From Halorubrum tebenquichense DSM 14210 (lineage in GTDB: Archaea; Halobacteriota; Halobacteria; Halobacteriales; Haloferacaceae), in NCBI RefSeq assembly GCF_000337415.1, contig NZ_AOJD01000045.1:51990-115989 (forward strand): DNA of 64,000 bases, written 5' to 3'. A program made the position numbers and the translations under genes. The notes under the pieces were generated by a model that was not told where the DNA came from, did not search any database, and saw only the letters and a list, made by a program, of their open reading frames with translations. This document shows, piece after piece, positions 1 through 8,215 of the stretch; position 1 is the first letter of the stretch, and the number at the start of each line of letters is the position of its first letter.

Positions 1-133
1 GACTCGCATCAAGCTTTCCCGGCGGGGCGCTCCGACCGGACGCGACGCCGCAGAACGATGGGACGCGACGCCGCGGAGCGACGCGGTGCGCATTGTGAAA
101 GTATTTTGTTACGACCGTCCGTTCGGTGACGAC

Positions 134-715
134 ATGCCCTCCACCGACGACGGTCTCGCCCGTCGGATCCGTCGGCTCGTCGAGACGTACACCCCGGACG
201 GAACGGTCGGACGGATCGCGCTCGCGCTCGCGGCCGGGTCGGTCGCCGGCGTCTCGGCGTTCCTGTCGACGGTCCTCTTTCTCAATCCGGTTCCCCTGTC
301 ACTGCTCGTCGTCCCGCTGGGGGCGGCGGTCGGGGTCGGCGCGGCCACGCTGGCTCTGCTGCTGCTCTGGCCGGTGTACCTGTCGCTGATCGGCCGCGTC
401 GACTCCCCCGCCGACTACGGCCGAACGGTCCGGTCCCGATCGGCCGAACAGGGGACCGGTCGGTCCCGCTCGGCCACGCCGGATCCGGACGTTCCGGACG
501 GTGAGACCGCCGAGGCGCTCGCGACGCTCCGGGACCGCTACGCCCGCGGCGACCTCTCCGAACCCGAGTTCGAACGGCGGCTCGAACGCCTCCTCGAAAC
601 GGAGTCCGTCGACGAGGCGCGGGCTCACGTCGACCGTAACGAGGCGGAAACGGACTCCCGCCGCGACGACGCGTCGGCTCCGGGGGCCGCGTCGCGGGAG
701 CGCGAGACCGAGTGA
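134..715 (+). CDS. SHOCT-domain membrane protein
   Basis: A 193-residue protein with two hydrophobic segments (about residues 26-48 and 53-85), a charged Ser/Arg-rich linker and, near residues 128-155, a short helical motif with the spacing of SHOCT domains (LRDRYARGDLSEPEFERRL). SHOCT motifs sit at the C-termini of many small prokaryotic membrane proteins and probably mediate oligomerisation; no enzymatic function is known. An in-frame GTG at 86 would add 16 residues, but the A/T-rich stretch at 97-115 looks like promoter, so the ATG at 134 is preferred. The Glu/Arg-rich tail is typical of haloarchaeal proteins. The specific role is unknown. Confidence 0.75.
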   Translation: MPSTDDGLARRIRRLVETYTPDGTVGRIALALAAGSVAGVSAFLSTVLFLNPVPLSLLVVPLGAAVGVGAATLALLLLWPVYLSLIGRVDSPADYGRTVRSRSAEQGTGRSRSATPDPDVPDGETAEALATLRDRYARGDLSEPEFERRLERLLETESVDEARAHVDRNEAETDSRRDDASAPGAASRERETE

Positions 716-796
716 GCCCTCGCACGCCGCGCGTTTCGTCCCTCGCCGGGGGCTCCCGCCAACGGACCTATATCCGCCGCGCCGAAACGGCGGGGC

Positions 797-1099
797 ATGG
801 ACGACCGGCTCGAACGCGTCATCCGCCAGCAGCTCCGGAAGGCGGGCAAGCAGTTCGAGGAGGCCAAACGCGCCTACGCCGAGGGGCGCGACGACCCCGA
901 GGGCGACGCCGCCGGCGCGGCGCGCTTCGACCTCCCGACCGACGAGTCCGGGCGCGCCCGCATCGTCTGCCGCCGCCACGCCGAGCGCCGGACCGTGTCG
1001 GTCGACGCCGAGGGGCGGCCCGCCTGCTTCGAGTCCGGGCACCCCGACTGCGAGGGCTGCGCCGAGGACGTCCGCGACGGCGTCGTCGAGACGTGGTGA
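797..1099 (+). CDS. small Cys-containing haloarchaeal protein (DUF7091-like)
   Basis: A 100-residue acidic protein. The N-terminal half is a charged helix (RKAGKQFEEAKRAYAEG). The C-terminal half has Cys/His residues in the order CRRH, CFESGHPDCEGC, which could bind a metal. The pattern resembles a conserved haloarchaeal family of unknown function (DUF7091, recalled from memory). The start is the ATG at 797, preceded by a TATA-like run near 769-775 (cctatatcc), which gives a nearly leaderless transcript. It stands alone between the SHOCT gene and a membrane protein. No function can be assigned. Confidence 0.7.
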   Translation: MDDRLERVIRQQLRKAGKQFEEAKRAYAEGRDDPEGDAAGAARFDLPTDESGRARIVCRRHAERRTVSVDAEGRPACFESGHPDCEGCAEDVRDGVVETW

Positions 1100-1217
1100 C
1101 TCCCGGCCCGGCCCGTCCCGGAGCCGGCTGTCCCGGTGTCGACCGTCCCGAACACGCCCGTCGTAGCGCGCCGAGGCCACCCGAACTAGTTTGTGTTCCG
1201 CGGCTCTCGTGGCCCGC

Positions 1218-2408
1218 ATGAAACGGGTCTACGTCGTCGTCGCCCTCCTCGCAGTCGTCGGAGTCGCTCTCGCGCTCTCCGGGGTCTTCGCCGGGGCGGA
1301 CGAGGAGCCGGCCGTCGGCGACGTCGCGGACGACCGCCTCATCGCCGTCGACGGCGACTACCGGCTCTGGCCGTACACGAGCCGGAGCCGGAGCGTCACG
1401 GGGCGGACGCTCGCGATCAACGTGGTGTTCCACGCGGACGCGGCGACGACCCGAGCCGCCATCGAGGGGCGCTCGGACGCGGACTGGGAGGAGACGGAGC
1501 CCGGCGAGGCGGCGACGCGGACGGAGTCGGAGGACGTCGAGGAGTTCGTCGCCCGCGACTGGCGGGACGCCCGCAGCTCGCTCCGCTACTCGTACGTCGA
1601 GGGACCGGACGGCGGCGCGTGGCTCACCGAGACGTTCGAACTCCACGACGGGGCGTACCTCGGGGTCCGCGACCACCTCCGCGCCTACGAGTCGCCCGAC
1701 GGCAGCTACACCGCGATACAGGCCCACGAGGAGTACTACGACTGGTTCCGGCTCCGCCACACCGTTCCCGACATCGACGCGCCCGCGCTGCGGCTCGAAT
1801 CCGAGTTCGTCGGGTCGGACCGCGCGACCGACGTCCGCCGCGAGTACCGCGGCATCGACGGCGGGCGCAGCGACGGCTGGCTCTCCGTGATCGAACTGGC
1901 GGCCGCGGCGGCGCTCGCCGGGGCGCTGCTCGGGCGGCGGACCCGCGAGACGGCCGTCGACCTCGCTCGGCGGCTCCGGACCGACGTCGGCCGGCACGCG
2001 ACGGCGGCGACGCTGGGGCTGGCGCTCGGCGCGGTCCTCGTCGGCGTCCGCGTCGCCGGCGTGACGCTGGAGGCGGCGCTGCCGGGCGCGTCGCCGAAGG
2101 CCATCGCCGCGCCGCTGTACCTCGTCCTCGCGGTCGGGCTGCCCGCGCTGGTCGTCTGGCGCGCCCCGGGCACCGACCCGGAGGCCGCCGCGCTGGCCGT
2201 CGTCGTCGGTCTCGGCGGCGGCTTCCTCGCCGACTTCGCCGCGCTCGGGGTGGCGGTCCCGCCCGACCTCATCGTCCACCGCGTGGCGCTCCTCGCCGCG
2301 CTCGGCGTCGTCGCCATCGGCCGGGCGGCAGCCGACCGCCTCGTCGCCGCCGGGGGGGTGGCGGCGTGGGCCGTCGGGCTGGCGCTCCCCCTGCTGGACG
2401 TCATCTGA
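1218..2408 (+). CDS. polytopic membrane protein with N-terminal extracellular domain, unknown
   Basis: A 396-residue protein. An N-terminal hydrophobic segment (about residues 5-24, signal anchor) is followed by about 190 polar residues predicted outside the cell. The C-terminal half then holds five or six hydrophobic segments (about 215-235, 255-280, 290-310, 320-345, 352-370 and 375-395). An in-frame upstream start at 1191 would add nine residues, but the ATG at 1218 begins directly before the signal anchor and is preferred. I do not recognise the family. The fold plan (large exodomain, then a bundle of helices) suggests a sensor or surface-processing protein, but nothing in the sequence proves it. 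Confidence 0.7.
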   Translation: MKRVYVVVALLAVVGVALALSGVFAGADEEPAVGDVADDRLIAVDGDYRLWPYTSRSRSVTGRTLAINVVFHADAATTRAAIEGRSDADWEETEPGEAATRTESEDVEEFVARDWRDARSSLRYSYVEGPDGGAWLTETFELHDGAYLGVRDHLRAYESPDGSYTAIQAHEEYYDWFRLRHTVPDIDAPALRLESEFVGSDRATDVRREYRGIDGGRSDGWLSVIELAAAAALAGALLGRRTRETAVDLARRLRTDVGRHATAATLGLALGAVLVGVRVAGVTLEAALPGASPKAIAAPLYLVLAVGLPALVVWRAPGTDPEAAALAVVVGLGGGFLADFAALGVAVPPDLIVHRVALLAALGVVAIGRAAADRLVAAGGVAAWAVGLALPLLDVI

Positions 2409-2498
2409 CCCGCTCGCCCGCGCCGACGCCCCGCTCGGATCGCGGAGTCAGCACAGAAGAGATATACCGGACGCCTGAAAATAAGCGGAAACGAACGG

Positions 2499-4415
2499 AT
2501 GACCCGACCGATCAGTCGACGCGCGGCGCTCGCCGGACTCGGCCTTGCGGCCGCCAGCGCCGGCTGTCTCGGTCGCACGGAGAACATCGCGGGACGCAAT
2601 CCTCCCTCGCAGTTGACCCTCGAGATCAACACCACGCCGGCGGACGACGACCCCAACGGGATCCGCATCGCGAGGCAGCTCGAGGAGCACCTGACCGCGG
2701 TCGGCGTCGACGTCAGACTCAACACCGTCGGCCAGACGGACCTCTGGCGGAAGGTGCTGATCAACCAGAACTTCGACCTCTACGTCGGGCAGTTCGTCGA
2801 GACGGAGCCGTTCGACGCGGACGCGCTGTACGGGCTGACGCACTCGAAGTTCGTCGCGGAGTCCGGCTGGCAGAACCCGTACGGGCTCACGGAGATCGCG
2901 GTCGACGACGCCCTGGAGCGACAGCGCCGCGTCTCCGGCGACGAGCGGACCGACGCGATCGGGTCGCTTCAGGAGACGCTGTGCGAGCTCCAGCCCTTCT
3001 CGGTCGTCGCCTTCCCCGACGCGCTCACCGCCGTCCGGGAGCACCGGTTCGAGGGGTGGACGGAGGACCGCCAGCCGCTCTCGGCCACCGGCCTCCTCGA
3101 ACTCGACGCCGTCGCCGACGGCTCGGACGACGGCGGCTCCGGGACCGACGGCTCCGGGACCAACGACACCGGCACCGGCGGCTCGACGGACGGCAACGCG
3201 TCGACCGAGGACGCGGCCGGCGGGGACGACGGCACCCTCCGGCTCGTGACGACCGACGACCGAATCACCGAGAACTGGAACCCGATCGCGGCTGAGTACC
3301 GCAAGTACGGCACCTTCACCGGCCTGTTGTACGACCCGCTCGTCCGCGCGGACGGCGACGCCGTCGTCCCGTGGCTGGCGGCCGACTGGGAGCGCGTCGA
3401 CGACGACGTCCTTGAGGTGTCGCTCCGCGACGCGCGGTGGCACGACGGCGAGCCGGTGACGGCGACCGACGTCGCGTTCACCTACCGGTTCCTCCGCGAC
3501 ACGTCGCTGGGGAGCGTCGAGACGTCCGTCCCGACCCCGCGGTTCCGCGGACGGAGCTCCCTCGTCGACGACGAGCGCGTCCTCGACGAGTCGACGGTCC
3601 GGCTCACCGTGCCCGACGTCAACGAGACGGTCGCCGCCCGGGCGCTTCAGGTGCCGATCCTCCCGAAACACGTCTGGTCGGAGCGGACCGGCGCGGCGAC
3701 GATAGCCGGCTTCGAACTCGACTTCGAGACGACGGAGGCGATCGTCTCGAACAACCCCGACCCCGTCGGTAGCGGGCCGCTGCGCTTCGTCGAGGCGGAG
3801 GCCGGGGAGTCGGTCGTCTTCGAACGCAACCCCGACCACTTCCTCGTCCGCCCGGCGGCGGACGGCGAGTCGGCGGACTCGGATGAGACGACGGACCCGC
3901 GGGCGGGGGTCCCGTCCCGCTACCGGGGCAAACCCGCCTTCGACCGGCTCCGCATCGAGGTGCTGCCGTCGGACATCTCGGCCGTGGAGTCGGTCTCCGA
4001 CGGGCTCGCGGACGCGACCGTCTCCAACCTCGGACCCGCGTCGGTCCCCCTGATCGGCCGCTCGGCAGACGCCCGCCTCGTGAGCGGTCGGTCGGCGGCG
4101 TTCTACCACGTCGGCTACAACGTGCGGCGGAGCCCGCTGTCGAACCCCCGGTTCCGGTCGGTCGTCGCGCGCCTGATAGACAAGTCCGCGCTCGTCGACG
4201 ACGCCTTCGACGGGTACGCGCGGGCGGCGGCGTCCCCGCTCGCGGCGTCGCCGAACGCGGTCCCGGACTCGGTGGCGTGGGACGGCGACACCGACCCGAC
4301 CCACCCGTTCTTCGCCGACGAGGGGTCGTTGGACGTCGAGGCCGCCAGAGCGGCGCTCCGCGACATCGGGTACCGCTTCGACGACGAGGGACGACTGCTC
4401 TCGCGGGGGCAATGA
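2499..4415 (+). CDS. ABC transporter substrate-binding lipoprotein (SBP family 5), lobes apparently permuted
   Basis: A 638-residue secreted lipoprotein. The N-terminus has a Tat-type signal (SRRAALAGLG) ending in a lipobox-like AGC at about residue 25, so it should be anchored outside the membrane. Residues 240-638 read like the N-lobe of peptide-binding proteins (LRLVTTDD..NP, then WHDGEPVTATDVAFTYRF). Residues 35-205 instead read like the family's C-lobe (LTLEINTTP, then a DLYVGQF region), and a Gly/Asp/Thr-rich linker (about 205-240) joins them. The protein stops at the helix that normally precedes the C-lobe (DIGYRFDDEGRLL), so the order looks circularly permuted. No permease or ATPase gene is adjacent. 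Its stop overlaps the next start (ATGA). The ligand is unknown. Confidence 0.85.
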   Translation: MTRPISRRAALAGLGLAAASAGCLGRTENIAGRNPPSQLTLEINTTPADDDPNGIRIARQLEEHLTAVGVDVRLNTVGQTDLWRKVLINQNFDLYVGQFVETEPFDADALYGLTHSKFVAESGWQNPYGLTEIAVDDALERQRRVSGDERTDAIGSLQETLCELQPFSVVAFPDALTAVREHRFEGWTEDRQPLSATGLLELDAVADGSDDGGSGTDGSGTNDTGTGGSTDGNASTEDAAGGDDGTLRLVTTDDRITENWNPIAAEYRKYGTFTGLLYDPLVRADGDAVVPWLAADWERVDDDVLEVSLRDARWHDGEPVTATDVAFTYRFLRDTSLGSVETSVPTPRFRGRSSLVDDERVLDESTVRLTVPDVNETVAARALQVPILPKHVWSERTGAATIAGFELDFETTEAIVSNNPDPVGSGPLRFVEAEAGESVVFERNPDHFLVRPAADGESADSDETTDPRAGVPSRYRGKPAFDRLRIEVLPSDISAVESVSDGLADATVSNLGPASVPLIGRSADARLVSGRSAAFYHVGYNVRRSPLSNPRFRSVVARLIDKSALVDDAFDGYARAAASPLAASPNAVPDSVAWDGDTDPTHPFFADEGSLDVEAARAALRDIGYRFDDEGRLLSRGQ

Positions 4416-5275
4416 CGCCGTTCCTGTCGGTCCTCACGTCGGTCGTCGCGTGGGTCGCGGCGATGCTGACGGTCGCGAGCCTCGCGGTCGTCGGCCCGGC
4501 CCGACTCCGCGCGGCGTGGGGTGGGGTCCGCGCCCGGCTGTGGGACTCGCGTCGTGCGATCGCGGTCCTCTGTACCGTGTTGCTCGCCAGCGCGGTCGGA
4601 AGGTCGTGGCTGCTGGACGTCTCCAGGCTGTTCGGCGTTCAGGCGACGGCGCTCATCTACAAGCTGGAGGGCGGGTTCGTCGCGTGGGTTCAGGCGACGT
4701 TCGCCGGCCCCGCGCTGACCGCGTACTTCTCGTGGGTGTACGTGTACGGCTACGCGTTCCTCCTCGCGTTCCCGGTGGTCGCGTACCTCGCGCTCCCCCG
4801 GACGGTGACCCTGAGGCGACTGTTCGTCGCGTACGCGCTCAACTACGGGATCGGGCTGGCGCTGTACACGCTGATATTCGCCCACGGCCCGCGAAACGTG
4901 ATGCCGGAAATGGTGACGCCGCTGCTGTTCGCCAACCAGCCCGACGTGATGGCGCTGACGAGCGAGGTGAACGTGAACTCGAACGTGTTCCCGTCGCTTC
5001 ACACCTCGCTGGCCGTCTCCGTGGGGACGTTCGCGGTCCTGACCCGCGAGGAGTATCCGCGGTGGACGCCCGTCGGGGTCACGCTCTCGCTGTCGGTCGT
5101 CGTCGCGACGATGTACCTCGGCATCCACTGGCTCACCGACGTGATCGCCGGCTTCGCGCTCGCGTTCGGCTCCGTCTACCTCGCGCACCGGTTCGTGGAG
5201 CCCCGCGGCGAGGGCCTCTCACCGGGCGACGACGCGGGCGAACGTCCCGGCTCCGGAACCGGCGCGGACGACTGA
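4412..5275 (+). CDS. PAP2-family membrane phosphatase (Aur1/inositolphosphotransferase-like)
   Basis: A 287-residue integral membrane protein with about six hydrophobic segments. The catalytic PAP2 signatures are FPSLHTSLAVS (about residues 192-202) and GIHWLTDVIAG (about 238-248). In this family the two histidines and the aspartate form the phosphohydrolase/phosphotransferase centre acting on lipid phosphates. The PSLHTS form rather than PSGH is typical of the inositolphosphotransferase-like branch. The start is the ATG at 4412, overlapping the stop of the substrate-binding protein by four bases, so the two are probably cotranscribed. The substrate is unknown; a polyprenyl or lipid phosphate is the usual expectation. 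Confidence 0.85.
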   Translation: MTPFLSVLTSVVAWVAAMLTVASLAVVGPARLRAAWGGVRARLWDSRRAIAVLCTVLLASAVGRSWLLDVSRLFGVQATALIYKLEGGFVAWVQATFAGPALTAYFSWVYVYGYAFLLAFPVVAYLALPRTVTLRRLFVAYALNYGIGLALYTLIFAHGPRNVMPEMVTPLLFANQPDVMALTSEVNVNSNVFPSLHTSLAVSVGTFAVLTREEYPRWTPVGVTLSLSVVVATMYLGIHWLTDVIAGFALAFGSVYLAHRFVEPRGEGLSPGDDAGERPGSGTGADD

Positions 5276-5321
5276 CCGGACGCCCGGCGGCCGTCGCCGT
5301 CGCCCCCCGTCCGCTCCGGCC

Positions 5322-5978
5322 TCAGACCCCTTCGACGAGGCGTTCGAGCTGTTCCGGCGGGACCGCGCCGCGGGCGGCGTGGCCGTCGTACGCGAACGTC
5401 GGGACGCCGGTGACCCCCTGCCGCCGCGCGGCGTCGAACAGGTCCGTCACGCGCTCCCGGAGGTCGCCGTCCGCGAGCGCCCCGTCGACGACGCCGGCGT
5501 CGAGCCCGTCGACGTCGGCCGCGATGTCGGCGAGCACGTCGCGGTCGCCGATGTCGCGCCCGTCGACCCAGAGCGCGTCGAAGACGGCCTCGTCGAACGC
5601 GAGCCACGCGTCGGGCGCGGTCTCGCGCACGCGAACCGAGACGATCTGGGCGGGCAGCGAGTCCACGTCCCCGCGGAGTTCCTCGGTCATCTCCGCGTCG
5701 TACTCCTCTTGGAGGCGGCGGACGTTCTCTCTCGCCTGCTCGTAGTACGCCTCGTCTTTGCCGTCGTCGGCGTCGTGGTCGATCTCCCCGTCCGGGCCGC
5801 GCTTGCCCGCGCGGAGGTCGAACGGGTGCCAGTCGATCTCCAGCGGCTCCTCGCGCGTCTCCTGATACTGCGCGAGCGACTGCCGCCCGAGGTAACAGAA
5901 CGGACAGACGTAATCGGAGTAGATCGTGATCGCGTCGGGATCGTCGGTGCCGGATGCCGCGTCGGAGTCGGTCGCCAT
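5322..5978 (-). CDS. DsbA-family oxidoreductase, FrnE-like
   Basis: A 218-residue thioredoxin-fold protein. After a short acidic N-terminus, the first strand leads straight into the CPFC active site (ITIYSDYVCPFCYLG). An all-alpha insert follows, and a cis-Pro loop is seen in VTGVPTFAYDG near the C-terminus. This order matches the FrnE/2-hydroxychromene-2-carboxylate isomerase-like branch of DsbA proteins. There is no signal peptide, so it acts in the cytoplasm, probably as a thiol-disulfide oxidoreductase. The ATG at 5978 was chosen over longer upstream frames because the residues before it are arginine-rich and shadow-like. It converges with the PAP2 gene. Confidence 0.85.
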   Translation of the reverse strand: MATDSDAASGTDDPDAITIYSDYVCPFCYLGRQSLAQYQETREEPLEIDWHPFDLRAGKRGPDGEIDHDADDGKDEAYYEQARENVRRLQEEYDAEMTEELRGDVDSLPAQIVSVRVRETAPDAWLAFDEAVFDALWVDGRDIGDRDVLADIAADVDGLDAGVVDGALADGDLRERVTDLFDAARRQGVTGVPTFAYDGHAARGAVPPEQLERLVEGV

Positions 5979-6122
5979 GCCCGCGGTACGCCGCGGAGGG
6001 GAAAAGGTCGTTCGGCGACGGCAGGCCCCGGACCCGCGCCGCCGGACGGCCGGCGAGACGCGGACCGCACGACCGCTCGCCGAACCATTACCAATTAATA
6101 CAACTACATTGTACACTCGCCC

Positions 6123-6959
6123 ATGTCCGATTACGACCCGGTTCACCCGCCGGTCGCGCTGACGGTCGCCGGCAGCGACAGCGGCGGCGGCGCGGGGATC
6201 CAGGCGGACCTGTCCGCGATGACCGCGCACGGCGTCTTCGGCACCGCGGTGGTGACCGCGACGACCGCGCAGAACACGCGGGGCGTCGAGGACGTCCACC
6301 CGGTCCCCGCCGACCACGTCGCGAGCCAGTACGCGGCTGTCGCCGACGACTTCGACGTCGCCGCGATCAAGACAGGAATGTTAGCGACCGCCGAGATCGT
6401 CGAGACGGTGACCGACGCGCTCGCGGATAGCGGCGTCCCGCTCGTCGTCGACCCCGTGATGGTCGCGGCGACCGGCGACCGGCTGCTCTCGCCAGCCGCC
6501 GAAGAGGCCTACGAGGCCCTGATCGCGGCCGCGACGCTCGCGACGCCGAACGCCGACGAGGCCGAAGTCCTGACCGACGAGCCGGTCGAGACGCCGGCCG
6601 ACGCGGAGCGCGCCGGCCGGGAACTCGTCGCGCTCGGCGCGGACGCGGCGCTGGTGAAGGGCGGCCACCTCGACGGCGAGTCGGTCGACGAGGGCGTCGT
6701 CGACACGCTCGTCCGCGCGGGAGACGAGGCCGACGGCGTTGAGGTCGACCGCTTCGAGTCGCCGCGGATCGACACCGACGCCACCCACGGCTCCGGCTGC
6801 GCGCTGTCGAGCGCGATCGCGGCGCGGCTGGCCCGGGGGGAACCGCTCCGGGGCGCGGTCGAGAAGGCGGTCGGGGAGATGAGCGAGGCGGTCCGGCGCG
6901 GCTACGACGTGGGCGGGGGTCCGGGTGCGGTGAATCCGACGATGTTGGGCGGGGAGTGA
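6123..6959 (+). CDS. thiD: hydroxymethylpyrimidine/phosphomethylpyrimidine kinase
   Basis: A 278-residue ribokinase-fold enzyme that phosphorylates HMP and HMP-P in thiamine diphosphate synthesis. Diagnostic pieces are AGSDSGGGAGIQAD at the N-terminus, KTGML (about residue 82), VDPVMVA (about 103) and the C-terminal anion-hole motif THGSGCALSSAIAA (about 220). The start ATG lies about 25 bases after an A/T-rich TATA-like run (6090-6105), fitting a leaderless mRNA. Many archaeal ThiD proteins carry a C-terminal ThiN domain. This one stops right after the kinase fold, so it is the short form. No TPP riboswitch-like structure is evident upstream. Confidence 0.92.
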   Translation: MSDYDPVHPPVALTVAGSDSGGGAGIQADLSAMTAHGVFGTAVVTATTAQNTRGVEDVHPVPADHVASQYAAVADDFDVAAIKTGMLATAEIVETVTDALADSGVPLVVDPVMVAATGDRLLSPAAEEAYEALIAAATLATPNADEAEVLTDEPVETPADAERAGRELVALGADAALVKGGHLDGESVDEGVVDTLVRAGDEADGVEVDRFESPRIDTDATHGSGCALSSAIAARLARGEPLRGAVEKAVGEMSEAVRRGYDVGGGPGAVNPTMLGGE

Positions 6960-7017
6960 TGCGATCGGCCGTGCGATATCGTTTCCATTTATAAACAGAC
7001 GATAGACACGGACACCA

Positions 7018-7317
7018 CCGAAGCCCCAGTCGCGAGGCGGGCGCACGCTCGTTGCGCTCCTCGTCGCTCACTGCGTTCGCTCCTGCGGTGCTTACGTCGC
7101 CTGCGCCCGCCTCGCGACTGCCCCTTCGAGTCCACCCCGCAACAGCACCGCACCTCACGCCTCCCCAGCCTCGTCGCTGGCGGTCTCCGCTTCGCTCGAC
7201 CGCCAGCGACTCCAGCGAGGGACCGAAGGTCCCTCTGGTAGCCGGCGGCTTCGCCGCCGGCGACCTCGCGCGTGCTGTCTCGCGCCCTGTCGGGCGCTCG
7301 CAGGCACGCGCCACCGC
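7018..7317 (+). repeat. dispersed structured repeat, copy A (300 bp)
   Basis: A GC-rich non-coding element filling the thiD-ZIP gap. It starts with ccgaagcccc and ends with ggcacgcgccaccgc, ends shared with copies at 27182, 50906 and 63824. Inside is a perfect 18-bp inverted repeat (7028-7045 with 7102-7119). A perfect 13-bp one follows (7173-7185 with 7198-7210), then three short hairpins (agggacc/ggtccct, gccggcggc/gccgccggc, gcgccc/gggcgc). Eight bases after the 3' end is an A/T box, tttataaata (7326-7335), and another tttataaa lies 5' (about 6988). Small ORFs crossing it shift frame between copies and are probably not genes. Confidence 0.85.
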
Positions 7318-7326
7318 GTCGTGGAT

Positions 7327-8124
7327 TTATAAATAAGCGAGCGGGACCATGAGCGCGACGCCGAGCGCGATCCCGCCGACGAGGACGGGCTTGCCGCCGC
7401 GCGGGAGGTCGGAGCCGGTTTCGAGCGCCTCCGGGACGAACTCCGAGAGGACGAGGTAGATCATCGCGCCGGCGGCGAAGCCGAAGCCGTACGGGAGGAA
7501 CGCCCGGGCGTACCGCACGAACGCGAACGCGACGACGGCCCCGATCGGCTGCGGGAGACTGGAGAAGACGGCCCACCACACCATCTTCCACTTCGAGACG
7601 CCCATCGCCCGCAGCGGGATCGAGATGGCGGTCCCCTCCGGGACGTTGTGGATCGAGATGGCGACCGTCATGAACACCGCCAGAAGCGGCACGGTGAAGC
7701 CCAACAACATCGTCCCGCCCTCCAGCCCGAGGTCCGCGAACGAGACGCCGACCGCGATCCCCTCCGGGAAGCTGTGGACCGTCAGCACGCCGAGGATCAG
7801 GATCAGCTTCTTGAAGTCCGCCTCCGCGTACTCCCGCGGGTCGATCTCGGCGTCGGTCAACACGTCGTGCGCGAGGACGACGAGGACGACGCCCGCGAGC
7901 ATCCCGACCGCGATCTCGACCGGCGTCCCCTCCGCGAGCCCCTCCTGAACGAGCCCGAACAGCGACGCCGAGATCATGATCCCAGACGCGAAGCCCCACA
8001 GCGCCACGTTCCCGCGGTCGCTGATCGTCTCGAAGAAGAAGAACGGCAGCGCGCCGATACCGGTCGCCAGCGCCGTGATCAGGCCGGCGACGAAGACGAA
8101 GAGGTAGGCGTCGAGCGCGACCAT
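7327..8124 (-). CDS. ZIP-family metal transporter (GufA-like)
   Basis: A 265-residue membrane protein with about eight hydrophobic segments and the two ZIP metal-site helices: HSFPEGIAVGVSF (about residue 138) and HNVPEGTAI (about 180). ZIP proteins move zinc, iron or other divalent metals into the cytoplasm, and those His/Glu residues line the binuclear site. Length and motif spacing fit the GufA subfamily. The start is the ATG at 8124; the stop at 7327 lies inside the A/T box that follows repeat copy A. It is monocistronic, convergent with thiD. Confidence 0.9.
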   Translation of the reverse strand: MVALDAYLFVFVAGLITALATGIGALPFFFFETISDRGNVALWGFASGIMISASLFGLVQEGLAEGTPVEIAVGMLAGVVLVVLAHDVLTDAEIDPREYAEADFKKLILILGVLTVHSFPEGIAVGVSFADLGLEGGTMLLGFTVPLLAVFMTVAISIHNVPEGTAISIPLRAMGVSKWKMVWWAVFSSLPQPIGAVVAFAFVRYARAFLPYGFGFAAGAMIYLVLSEFVPEALETGSDLPRGGKPVLVGGIALGVALMVPLAYL

Positions 8125-8215
8125 CGGTCGCGTGGGAGTTCGGCGGTGTCGGTGATAACTCCGGCGAGCGCGGCCACGGGCTGAGAACCGCGGTTTGGCC
8201 CCCCGGTCGGCGAGC

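Noticed and set aside
6960..7017. TPP riboswitch near thiD
   Set aside because: No thi-box core was seen on either side of thiD; the conserved bases downstream belong to the dispersed repeat.
6989..7314. Open frames over repeat copy A (beginning MARACERPTGR or similar), also seen in copies B and D
   Set aside because: The frames differ in length and shift between copies while the stems are kept, so selection is on the nucleic acid structure, not on a protein.
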